A DNA stretch of 64,000 bases. Source: Doris montereyensis (taxonomy: Eukaryota; Mollusca; Gastropoda; Nudibranchia; Dorididae). Below the pieces are notes generated by a model that made no database searches, had not been told where the DNA came from, and worked only from the letters and a program-made list of their open reading frames with translations. Each line of letters starts with the position of its first letter. Position 1 is the stretch's first letter. The DNA is taken from contig JAXRKP010000251.1 in NCBI GenBank assembly GCA_037039925.1, positions 294,501 to 358,500 of the forward strand, written 5' to 3'. Below, piece after piece: positions 54,673-64,000 of the stretch. The translations under genes and the position numbers were made by a program.

Positions 54673-54822
54673 TTAGTCTATAATATAAAATACTGATGAT
54701 CTGTTCAAATCACCGGTGATAGTCAAGAAGGTCTTTGAATCCCATAGAACCTTTACCTGAATCTTATCGCTGCTGAAAGTCTGTCCATCTGCTTCAAACA
54801 TCAAAGTCCATACATCAAAGAC
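54673..54822 (-). CDS. candidate terminal exon, product unknown
   Basis: After GTTACTAG the minus strand reads VFDVWTLMFEADGQTFSSDK then IQ. Here a GTAAAG donor offers a 66-nt internal exon (54822-54757); alternatively the frame stays open for 27 more codons to TAA at 54673. Composition looks coding. It lies 220 bp downstream of the LRRC20-like stop but its phase does not join that gene, so it belongs to another transcript or is spurious. Confidence 0.3.
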   Translation of the reverse strand, partial: VFDVWTLMFEADGQTFSSDKIQVKVLWDSKTFLTITGDLNRSSVFYIID

Positions 54823-55044
54823 CTAGTAACACATTCATTGTCTACAAATTTGCAATAAAACAAATCAACTTGAAAGGAAATGGTATGAAAATAAAAATAA
54901 GTAACAAAATCTATGCATTTGGGATGAGGCACGACCTCAAAATTCAATGCATCTCAGTAAAACAATTCCATTACAACAGCTTTCAAAAAGGATGTTAACA
55001 TTAATAGCATGACCTGAAAAATGACAACCATGATTTGAAAATCT

Positions 55045-55205
55045 TCAATCAACGGAATCAAACTCAGGGTCTTGAGGAGTTAACACCATAAAAATGCTGC
55101 TGTTTAAAGTTGATAGCTCTGTATGTGTTTCCTGAGTCAAAGGGTTATCCTTGAGATTGATTTCTGCTAAATTGGGAAGTCTCCTCAATCTAGAAACATC
55201 AACTT
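55045..55205 (-). CDS. LRRC20: LRRC20-like gene, last exon
   Basis: Acceptor TTTGTGTTACAG; reads (E)VDVSRLRRLPNLAEINLK then DNPLTQETHTELSTL and ends PQDPEFDSVD, TGA at 55047-55045. No clear AATAAA-equivalent was identified within the next few hundred bases. Confidence 0.8.
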
Positions 55206-58200
55206 CTGTAACACAAACAAATTAACACAGGTTACAAGTTTGTAGTTTAAAACTATTCTTGATATTTCTCATGACTTATGAGACAACCAGTGTGCAAGAT
55301 AAATCATTATAATGCGCTATGGAATATGAAATGTGATGGGCTGGGATGGAGAAGAAGGAGATTGAGCTAATAGAAATTGGATTAAACAAGCTGTCAAAGG
55401 ACATAAGCAATGCTTCAAAACAGCATAAAAAATGAGGACAGAAAACGGACAAAATGGGAAAACAATGTGATATTGGCTTCTTAAATTACAATGTCAAGTC
55501 ATGTTGTACAACGAATAAAAATGACATTTAAATATTAAAAAAAGGACTACGGGATAAAGTTTTGTCCTAAACCATCCTATAAAGTGAAATTTCCATCTTG
55601 TTTATTTGTTTTTAGCTGAAGATGTCTGCGAATGACATTGTTAAATTCTTTCAATGTTGACATGCAGCTGTGTTATTATTTCATTTTTAACATCCGGGTT
55701 CTTATGTCTACAAATTCGTCACATCCTAGTCTTCTGAACTGTGTTTGAATCTTCTATTTTAAATAAGTCGTTTTCGTTTATTTCTAAATTTGAAGATGGA
55801 TTTTACAACATCAAGTCATTTCATTCATTCAGGTTTGGTGACATTTTTACTCCTTTCCATTATCCGATTTCTAGTCACCACATGCTATAAACCATTCACG
55901 TTCACAAACAATAACATTAAAAGGGACTTTTTTATCAACGGCCGGAGACAATGTCGTGGTGGCCAACGTAAGCAACGACTTATTCAAACAATATATGGTC
56001 AAGAGGCCCCAACGTTCAGTCGTGAGCCCCACCCCCCTTAAATGCTCACGACGGTTCCTTGTTTTGATAACAACCACAACAACGACGAAAATAACAACAA
56101 CTGGGCAAGACAAACCAATGAAAACATCGCATTCCCTGAGCACACCCGAGGGTTATGTGTATTCTCGATGAACTGAGATTGGCGAGAAATTCAACACCAA
56201 CGAACTTTAGACTGTGTCATTGAAACATTAACAGCTTAAGAAATAAGTTTGAAGAAATTGAAACTGTTTTAGTGGATAATCTAATCTTTCTATGACACTC
56301 TTTTCGAAGTGTAAGGATATAAACCGCAGAGACGGGATCGTGATGCCCACGTAGTAGGAATAGCCACATGGGTGAGATCTGACCTCGTGGCTTGTTGACG
56401 TAAAAAACTGGAAAGTAAACAGCTTGAAACAATTGCTTACGAAATAATGCTTGAATGACTCAAAAAGCTGATTCTCGCTGTATACAGACCACAAGCAGTG
56501 ACCCCGGCTTACTTCACCAAACATTTTACTAGGATGATGGAGACAGCAACGGAATCAAACGACAATATTATTATCATAGGAGACCTCAATTTTAACATGA
56601 AATGTGTTGAGAAGTCAAGAGAACTTGAAGACCTTTGTGACATTTACGATATAAATAATGTGATTATCCAAAGTACGTGTTTCAAAAATATACACAACCC
56701 ATCCCTTATTGATGTAATTCTCACTAACAAAATAGAATTGCATGATAAACAGGTAAATTTCAGCACAGGGTGAGCGATTATCACAATCTTATCTCAACAT
56801 GTATCAAATGAAAAATTCCAAACGTAAAACCAGTAAAGAATTGCTATAGAAGTTTTAAAACATTTGACTCAGAAAAATACCAAAAGATTTAGAATTTACT
56901 ATGACCAGTGAGACCGATGGATTTCAAAACGATATAGATGTTAATACTTAATACAAAGGCCTCATACAAAATGTACTTTCGGTAGCAAATAAACATGCGC
57001 CAATCAAACATAGGTAACCGCATAAAAATGCTGCTGTGCCTTACATGAATAGCACACTCAGAAAGGCCATATATCATAGTCATACAACAAATACCAAAAG
57101 GATAAGAACAAAGAAACCTGGGCAACTTTTAAAGAATGTAGAAATTGTGTCACAAAACTGAAGAGAAAATCTATAAAAAAATACTTTCTTGACCGCTGCA
57201 CCGGTGGCCAAAAGAGTAGGGATTTCTGGCCCACTATAAAGCCCTTTCTTTCCAACAAAATCAAATCGAGTGAGCAAAATATAATTCTGAGAAAGGATGA
57301 CAAAGTTGTAAATAATACGCAAGAAGTGTGTAAAATTTCAACAATTTCTTTGTCAACGTTGTGAAAGACATTGGTAACTGCATATCACTAGATTCAGAAT
57401 TACACCCTAGCATTAAGGCCATAGAAGAAAACACACCAAAAGTACCAAACTTTGAATTCAAAGAAACTAACCCTGAAACAATTGGGAAAATTATCAAGAA
57501 TTTAAATGTCAGAAAGTCGACTAGTGAGGACACAATATCTGCCAAACTCCTTAATGCCAGTGCCCCAATATTGAGTGAGCATATATGCAATATCATAAAC
57601 AAGTCTATTGGAACAAGTACATTTCCAGATAAATTAAAGATGGCACAAGTAATACCACTATTTAAAAAAATGACCCATTAGATATAAAGAATTATAGACC
57701 AGTAAGTATCCTACCTATAATTTTCAAGATCTTTGAAAAAGTCATGGCACTTCAGCTATCCGAATATTTTAATAATATTTTTTATGATTTTCTTTGCGCT
57801 TTTAGAAAAAGCCATGAGTGCCAAACGATTATACTTAGACTTATAGAAGACTGGAAGCTATCCTTGGATAGAAATCACAATGTCGCTGCCATATTTATGG
57901 ACCTATCCAAAGCCTTTGATTGTTTGCCCCAGGACATTCTTTTACACAAATTATCGGCGTATGGTTTATCGCAAAAATCTGTTTCTCTTGCTCCAAAGTT
58001 ATCTTTCAGATAGAAAACAGCAAGTAAAGCTTGAGAGCACTGTCAGTGCGGAATCTATTGAAATGGGTCTGCCCCAAGGATCTATTCTTATTATTTTAGG
58101 TTTTTATTAATGGTATATTTCTATTCATCAAAAAAGGGAACCCTCTATAATTATGCAGATGACAACACATTGTCTTACAATCATCCTGATTTTGGTAAGC

Positions 58201-60206
58201 TTGTGGATACTTTGGAACAGGAAAGCAGTGTACTAATAAATTGGTTCCACATGAACTGTATGCAAGCAAATCCAGAAAAATTCCAAGCCCTTGCACTAGG
58301 CAAACGAACATTTTCCAAGAAACCCATTTTTCAAATTGACTCAGTCTCTATATCTTGTGAAGAAACTGTCAAACTGTTAGGAATAGAGATAGATTATCAA
58401 TTGAAAGTTTGATGCCCACATAAAGATAATTTGTCGCAAGGCCTCTCAACAACTCAATGTGTTGAAGAGAATCGGTAGATATCTCTCAAATTAAACAAGC
58501 TAGCTATATTTCATATGTTTATTCTTTCTAACTTTAACTTTTGTCCTTTAGCATGGCACTTCTGTTCGAAATCAAATATAAGGAAATTAGAAAAAATTCA
58601 AGAACGAGCTCTTAGATTTATATACAATGACTATAGTAATACATATGAAGGTCTCTTGGGGGTGGCACAAATTCCAACCCTGGAAGTGAAACGAATGCGA
58701 GCTATGGCCATTGAAACTTTCAAAATTTTGCATAAATTATCGCCATCTTGTCTCCAAGATTTAATATCATTTAAAAATAGAAGGTATAATTTCAGATATA
58801 CAAATGTAGTCAATATCCCTAAACCTAGAACCACTGCTTTCGGAAAACAATCATTTAAATATGCTGCTGCAGTTCTGTGGAACAAATTACCTGAACATTT
58901 AAGATCTGAAACAAATTTTAATCAATTTAAAAATCTTATTTCGATGTGGAATGGTAAAGATTGTCAGTGTGTCATTTGTTCTATATAATTGTGTATCATA
59001 TTTATTTGTTAACTGTAAATTTTTAAAGACTAGATTCTTAATCCCATCTTAGTTAGCATTTTGGTAATATTTTCTATTGAAATGTCGGTGAAAAGTCCAT
59101 AAAGGGTTTATTAAGTTATTTCCCTTTGTGATATCTGCATGTCTCTTTTTGTAATGACAATGTATAATGTTACCGACAATAAAGACATTATAAAAATGAT
59201 GATGATGATGATGATGATAATGAGGATGAAGACTATGAACCTCTGAACGACTTGAATTTATATTTAGATCTACTGCATTTATAAAGAATCTGTAATGACA
59301 ATTACTTTACAACTGTATAACATACTACATATGGACCGATTTATATTGTTATATTCTGGAAAGTTTCCTTTGTCCAAAATATTTCAGTCTTGTGGTTAAT
59401 ATGAACGTTCTGAGCCTTGGGCTGATAAATACCCTCATGCTAGGCTAATGCTCAAAAGGGTTGGCGTGAAAAGAGAGGGAAGGGGATGCTGCAAAGGGTG
59501 TAGTAGGGGGGGGGGGGAGGTGGTAATGGCAAGCGAAAGGTGCGGATGAAGAGACTTCAGTCAGTCCTGCTGATGTATCTCAAGGATAGCACAGCAGCGG
59601 CTAGGCGTTACACTATCTCTCACTCTCTCTGGTCTCGTCAAGGCAAAGTAGTTACACGTTACAGCGTAGGTTGGTATCAAGATGGGAGTTGGTATTCATC
59701 ACCTCTAGTCTCAAGACCGTGATTAGATTCAAATAAAATGCCTCAAAGCCTTGTATTCGTTGGTATCTAGTAATAGCACGAGTAGCGCCCAGCCCTACCC
59801 AGAGATACAAGTTCTGGGATGAGTTCAATCATCAATGTTTGGATTGGGCGAAGAAAATCTGCGCTTTGACAAAAGTAACTGATCAGACTCCCCCTCCCCC
59901 CAGCAAGATGAAAAATAAGCAAAAGAGTGAAAGGAATGAAGTGGGACCTACCAAGTACCAGCAAAGCCTGCATTGTTGCACTGTAGGTACGAATTCAAAC
60001 TAATGGTCTAATCTATGCTTTGCATTGGTCAATCTTACCTTTGATCGTGTTGCCCTCTGCTTTCATGGTCTTTAGACTCTCCATTCGATAAATAACAGGA
60101 GGCAGGGTTGAAAAGTGATTGAAAGAAATGTCAAGAGACATCAAATTTTCCATGTGTCTTAGTTCATCAGGTAAATTTATGAGGTGGTTACTGTTCAAAT
60201 TGAGAA
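55045..60206 (-). CDS. LRRC20: LRRC20-like leucine-rich-repeat gene, last two exons
   Basis: Two exons on the minus strand, 60206-60039 and 55205-55045, joined in phase (one base carried over). Together they encode about 109 residues: LRR units LNLNSNHLINLPDELRHM, LMSLDISFNHFSTLPPVI, LKTMKAEGNTIKEVDVSRLR and LAEINLKDNPLTQETHTEL, then a tail ending DSVD and TGA. The order NxxxLPxEL / LxLSxNxFxxxP / NxIxxVDVxxL / LxxINLxxNPL followed by a short non-LRR end matches the C-terminal half of vertebrate LRRC20, a small protein of unknown biochemical role. Earlier exons should lie to the right and were not found. The 4.8-kb intron holds an antisense LINE. Confidence 0.7.
55930..59215 (+). pseudogene. 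CR1/Jockey-like LINE in the LRRC20-like intron
   Basis: Plus strand. An endonuclease begins near 56200 (INSLRNKFEEIETVLV), continues at 56560 with NIIIIGDLNFN and later LIDVILTNKIE. The reverse transcriptase follows: MAQVIPLFKK, NYRPVSILPIIFKIFEKVMA, IFMDLSKAFDCLPQDILLHK, MGLPQGSIL and NYADDNTLSY with the catalytic YADD intact (58152-58163), then LLGIEIDYQLK. The C-terminus reads FCPLAWHFCSKSNIRKLEKI ... LWNKLPEHLR, with the stop at 58986. The 3' UTR ends in ATAAAGACATTATAAAA and an (ATG)n tail at about 59185-59215. Several one-base shifts and missing start regions make it non-functional, but it is younger-looking than the other LINEs here. The 5' boundary is approximate. Confidence 0.85.
59216..60038. 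other. intron of the LRRC20-like gene, right part
   Basis: A G-run at about 59507-59517 and CT-rich patches; no exon seen. Confidence 0.5.
60039..60206 (-). CDS. LRRC20: LRRC20-like gene, penultimate exon
   Basis: Acceptor TTTTACTTTTCAG, donor ATCAAAG then GTAAGA. Fully open, 168 nt, starting with two bases of a split codon, so at least one upstream exon exists. Two and a half LRR units. Confidence 0.8.
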
Positions 60207-60469
60207 CTGAAAAGTAAAATATGAATAAGGGGTAAGAATAAATTTACTCCTTTACAGTTAAAGAAGTGTTAATTATTGATGTCTTTGCATGTTGTCTTCT
60301 TTCCTTCCATCATGAAATAGAATCTGACAGGTCAGATCAAACCAAAAATTGGTGAAATTGAAACCAAAATATTGATTTTCTGTTTTTCCACTTATTCGGG
60401 TAGAATGATCATTTATCTACATGTTTATGGCATAAGACTTTTAAATTATTTACTGCTAAAGAATATTTA

Positions 60470-60713
60470 AAGGGGTCATTTCAATAGTGTGCCTAAGTCA
60501 CAATTACGTCATTTAGAGAAAAAGGCCAAACCATGGACATTAGTACTTTTGGCTTTGGGAATTCCAAGTTTCAAATGGCTGTAAACGTGATGTATTTTCA
60601 TCATATCACTTTCAAACTTTTCAGGAAGCATGACTTCCTTTTATTCCCCTAGGATTATCTCTGTTTCATTTTTCACGAAAATGGACATAGGCACACTATT
60701 GAACTGACCCTTC
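60470..60713. mobile_element. short MITE with 30-bp inverted ends
   Basis: The left end AGGGGTCATTTCAATAGTGT then GCCTAAGTC is matched at the right by GGACATAGGCACACTATTGA then ACTGACCCTT. About 244 bp, no coding capacity. Target-site duplication not resolved. It lies just upstream of the visible LRRC20-like exons, probably in the next intron. Confidence 0.75.
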
Positions 60714-62532
60714 ATTTTATAGGTGAGGGTAGGGAGAAATAGTGAACGCATTGGGGTCATGTTCCCTAAAATTTAAGTGAAAATGGCATTTAAGCCCTTC
60801 ATCTGCCCATTTGGTAGCACTGAATTCTACGACACCCTTGTCAACTTCAAGGTTCCAGAATAGTCGGTAAACTTTGGTGTATATCCAAGGAGAGAATGAC
60901 CTCTCATAACCTTTGTGCTACATGGTTCCCTGGAAATCACATGACTGCTGGAAGAGATTGTTGGCTTATTAACCTCTCACTGGCTTTCAAGTCACATGCT
61001 AGTATGTTTTTGTTGATAATTCGTTACAACTCTGCCGAATGAGGAGTGACATGAGGGGAAAAGTGCAAAGTGTTGCCCATCTGTGTGTTTGTAAACATAT
61101 GCATTATTAATTATAGGAATAGTCAAGTAGAACAAAGAGCTGGTCATCCTGAGAGAAGGGAAACCCATCTGAAGTGTCATGTTTTGGTTATTTTCTTGAG
61201 ATTTCCTTACATGCGTTTTTTTCCCCTTGAAATATAGTTTTTTCACTTTGATGTTATTTATCGATTGATTTGTATAATATTTGGTACACATGTTGCTCTT
61301 GTAAAAACAAAAATTAATGGGGCGTTAAGCACATGCAAAATGATCTGCCCTTGTTTCAGAAACAGATCGGTGGTAACTCTTTTTGTGGAGCCTGAAGCCC
61401 TTCTTTAATTATAGTAAAATACGAGGGCAGTGAGTAGCCCATGTCATTATTCATAAATAATAATGTTAAAACAAAAGCAATACACCTACTGCTACCATTT
61501 ATACTCTTGGTAATAATCATTCTAATACTGTAAATAAAAATGCCAACATTTGGGTGATGATTATTATAATAAAAAGAGAAGAAGAAGGAGAAGGAACATG
61601 ATGACCACCAGTAATGATAATAACAAAAACTAGAAATGATAGAGTAGTAGTACATAACATTCTACATGTTCCTATTTTTATAACTTATTGACTGGCACTT
61701 AACAAGATTAGTACATTATCTATATTATCTATTTTCTTTGTTTGAACTGAGTTAAATTGATGTTCGGTCTCACATTCTATGCGAAAGTATTATAGGATTT
61801 AGCATTGAGGAAATGCGACGCTGAAAGTGTTACCACTGACCAATCTCGGGAATACCTGAAATGAGTTAAATGCCCCTGTAGTTTTACATTTTGATTCATA
61901 GTCATAAAATGTAATTTCATATTTTGTGACATTAGTGACAAATTATTAAATGTCTCAACCTTACTACATGTTCAAATTTTTATTTCTTTTTTCATGTCCT
62001 ATTTCTTCCAGCTCATTCGTTGGACAAGAGAACATTTTCATCCAGAACTAGATAACATTTAAATGTTAAAGTCAGCGTCAACGTCTTCTGCTGTCAATAT
62101 ACAATGAATAGCACTAGTAAAAAACAGCCACACAAAAAGGTTATCAACGATCTGGGATATCGCGCAATGTATCATGGGACAGATTGGCAGGAGGGTCTGA
62201 TATACGCCTGATTGACATGAGATTTTCATAATATCTGTATACTTTTTCATAAAAGAATTGTTTTGGTAATGAAAATGCCATTTTTGCATATATATACGAT
62301 GCATATTATTTTCCCAAATTAATAAAATATCTCACTTTTATCACGTCACATTTTTAATATAGAATTAAAGAAATAATCTGCACAGCTTTTGATTGATTTG
62401 ATTCATATGTAAGTGAATTTCTTGAGTTTGAAAATTGTGGCAAATTACAAGATTGCAGCCAGATGCATGGCAAAATGGGATGCTACAAAATTTCAAACGA
62501 TTTAGGATGACTATGTATTGACAATTACTCAT
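60714..62532. other. probable intron, no exon recognised
   Basis: I searched the minus strand for further leucine-rich-repeat exons and found none. AT-rich without other features. Confidence 0.45.
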
Positions 62533-62837
62533 ATCGAATATGAAAGTCGCAAACCGTGTAAGTCTAAAATTAGTATTACCTTTTTTCCCCACTTTTTTAA
62601 CATGAGGAAGCTCCTATGCTTAGTCTAGTTAGGATCTCGTGGCACAAGAAGCAATAGAAACCCATATAATAACCAAATGAGAAATCCGTGCATCCCTATT
62701 GGGTCTAGTTTTTAACACTTGCAAACTTGTGTGTAAGTCTATGAGAATAGAATAAAAAGCACAGCATCATTTTCTTTGATTTACTCAAAAAAATCCAAAA
62801 TTGGACTTAAATGGTTTGCGACTTTCACCGTTGATAT
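62533..62837. mobile_element. MITE copy 2 (same family as 19429-19722)
   Basis: The left end carries TGAAAGTCGCAAACCGTG and TAAGTC, the right end GGACTTAAATGG, TTTGCGACTTTCACCG and TTGATATA. The interior matches copy 1 over its length (CTTAGTCTAGTTAGGATC, AATAGAATAAAAAGCACAG). Bounded by TA. Confidence 0.8.
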
Positions 62838-63868
62838 ACTAAAATGAAAAACTCGAACTCAAAAGCAGAAAAAATCACTTCCAGAAGACACCCCCTAAGA
62901 GGACCAAGCAGCACCTACGTAATGACTCCTAGCTGCCTCTCTGTCTGTTTTTTCTCAATGTAAAATGTTTTGTTGTTGCATTTCTTGCGTCAACGGTTTG
63001 GTGATATAGGAGGTCATTCATCCAACGACTTACCACACTCACCATTGCTTGACTTTTTAACATTTTAAGAGTACTTTAAATGCACATGATGTAAAGACAA
63101 ATGTTAGGGTAGACAGCTATGTCAAAATTGAAGGGAAAAAAAGGAAAAAAAAGGCCTATAGAAATACAGTGGATGCTGCATAAGTTGATGTTGCAGAAGT
63201 CGATTTTTATCTAAGTCGATGTTTTTTATGGTCCCATCCCCCACATTTTTTAGTTCATAAAAAACTGTTACACAAGTAATTTTGCCTTTCAAGTCGTTCT
63301 TTATTCACGGTCCGCAGACGGTAAAATGAAAGAAAATATGATTGCATCAGTCGATGTTTCAATTTCAATGGCATCCACGGCGGTTGACCAAATAGCTAGA
63401 GACTACGATCAATACAAATATGGATATACACCTGTATTAATGATTATCAAATGCTCCTCCACTTGCCCTCACTCTACTACATCACAAGATTCAATTAGCG
63501 CAAGTTAATAAAGTCCATCAAGTGTTGGCATATGGTTGGCCATATAGTCTGTTGTCTCTCTCCCTTCTCCCAGTCAATCATACCCAGTTGCGACCGTACG
63601 GTCAGAGTGAAAGTGGGCTGGCGAGGGAGGTGGGTGGCGGCCACTAATAACAATAAAATTTTTAAATATTATGTCGCGTGGGTCTAAATCGTATTGTCAG
63701 CATTGAGATGTGACTATTGTGACTGAAAGAGAGAAAGAATATTATGCCTCCTCTTGTTCAACATGCTGTGGAATACAGTATGTAACACATTGTGTGATGT
63801 TGATGTAATGTACAACTTGCACTTCTTCCACTTTGCATGTAGTAAAGTGTGCAGGTGTATGTGTGTGT

Positions 63869-63899
<31 letters not shown>

Positions 63900-64000
63900 G
63901 GGGGGTGGGGGGATAGGAAGAAAGTGGGGGTGCCAAGGATCTAACTCTGTCCAATCATTGTGTACCAGCCATCAGCATTAATATTAACATTTTTAGTAGA
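62838..64000. other. right end of the window, no gene seen
   Basis: At 63163 TA then CAGTGGATGCTGCATAAG and two AAGTCGAT repeats look like one terminus of a pogo/Tigger element; the other terminus is not in the window. A (GT)n and G-run repeat lies at 63857-63910. A 60-codon open frame at 63326 has no motif. Confidence 0.45.
63857..63910. repeat. (GT)n followed by a 23-base G run
   Basis: TG dinucleotides to about 63882, then an uninterrupted G run to 63905, then GTGGGGGG. The G run could form quadruplexes. Confidence 0.9.

Overview
This is a AT-rich eukaryotic nuclear window from an invertebrate. It has long introns with GT/AG borders, very large GA/CT and GAA/TTC microsatellites, tRNA-derived SINEs, several LINE clades, piggyBac and pogo/Tigger DNA transposons and many MITEs. 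Runs of TAGATC-type palindromes, the retroelement mix and the style of the two host genes suggest a mollusc, perhaps a gastropod. That assignment is inference and weak. Most long open frames here are translated simple repeats and were left out.

Two host genes can be read exon by exon, both on the minus strand. The first (19100-41524, 12 exons) encodes a monoamine-oxidase-like flavoprotein. It has an N-terminal FAD-binding GxGxxG motif, the lysine expected near N5 of FAD, the GGC cysteine that carries covalent FAD in MAO, and a short C-terminal membrane anchor. Exon lengths and splice phases fit together except for several one-base slips in exons 1, 2, 7 and 10, mostly in or next to short homopolymers. 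These look more like assembly indels than decay, but that has to be tested. The second gene is the 3' part of an LRRC20-like leucine-rich-repeat protein (exons at 60039-60206 and 55045-55205); its 5' exons were not found and are probably outside the window. Two further small exon candidates (51886-51941 plus, 54673-54822 minus) have no recognised product.

Layout: 1-19 kb is intergenic and full of relics (SINEs, a piggyBac MITE, three LINE 3' fragments, a Tigger transposase relic, a hammerhead-like Penelope-type terminal fragment, and a roughly 1.2-kb GA tract). 19-41.5 kb is the MAO-like gene, whose introns hold a 60-bp minisatellite with a nested MITE, pogo-type MITEs, three SINEs, a 1.4-kb GAA/TTC tract, another MITE and a piece of an unclassified transposon ORF. 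41.5-47.4 kb holds its 5' flank, an inverted GA/CT pair and a structurally complete but disabled piggyBac (43836-46377) with TTAA target sites and six subterminal palindromes. 47.5-50.3 kb is an RTE-type LINE on the minus strand with a broken catalytic motif. 55-60 kb is the LRRC20-like gene with a CR1/Jockey-like LINE inserted antisense in its intron. 60-64 kb holds two MITEs, a lone pogo-like terminus and a GT/G-run repeat.

No CRISPR, operon, rRNA or genuine tRNA gene is visible. The host genes show no obvious functional link to each other; the rest of the window is best read as repeated transposon colonisation of intronic and intergenic DNA.
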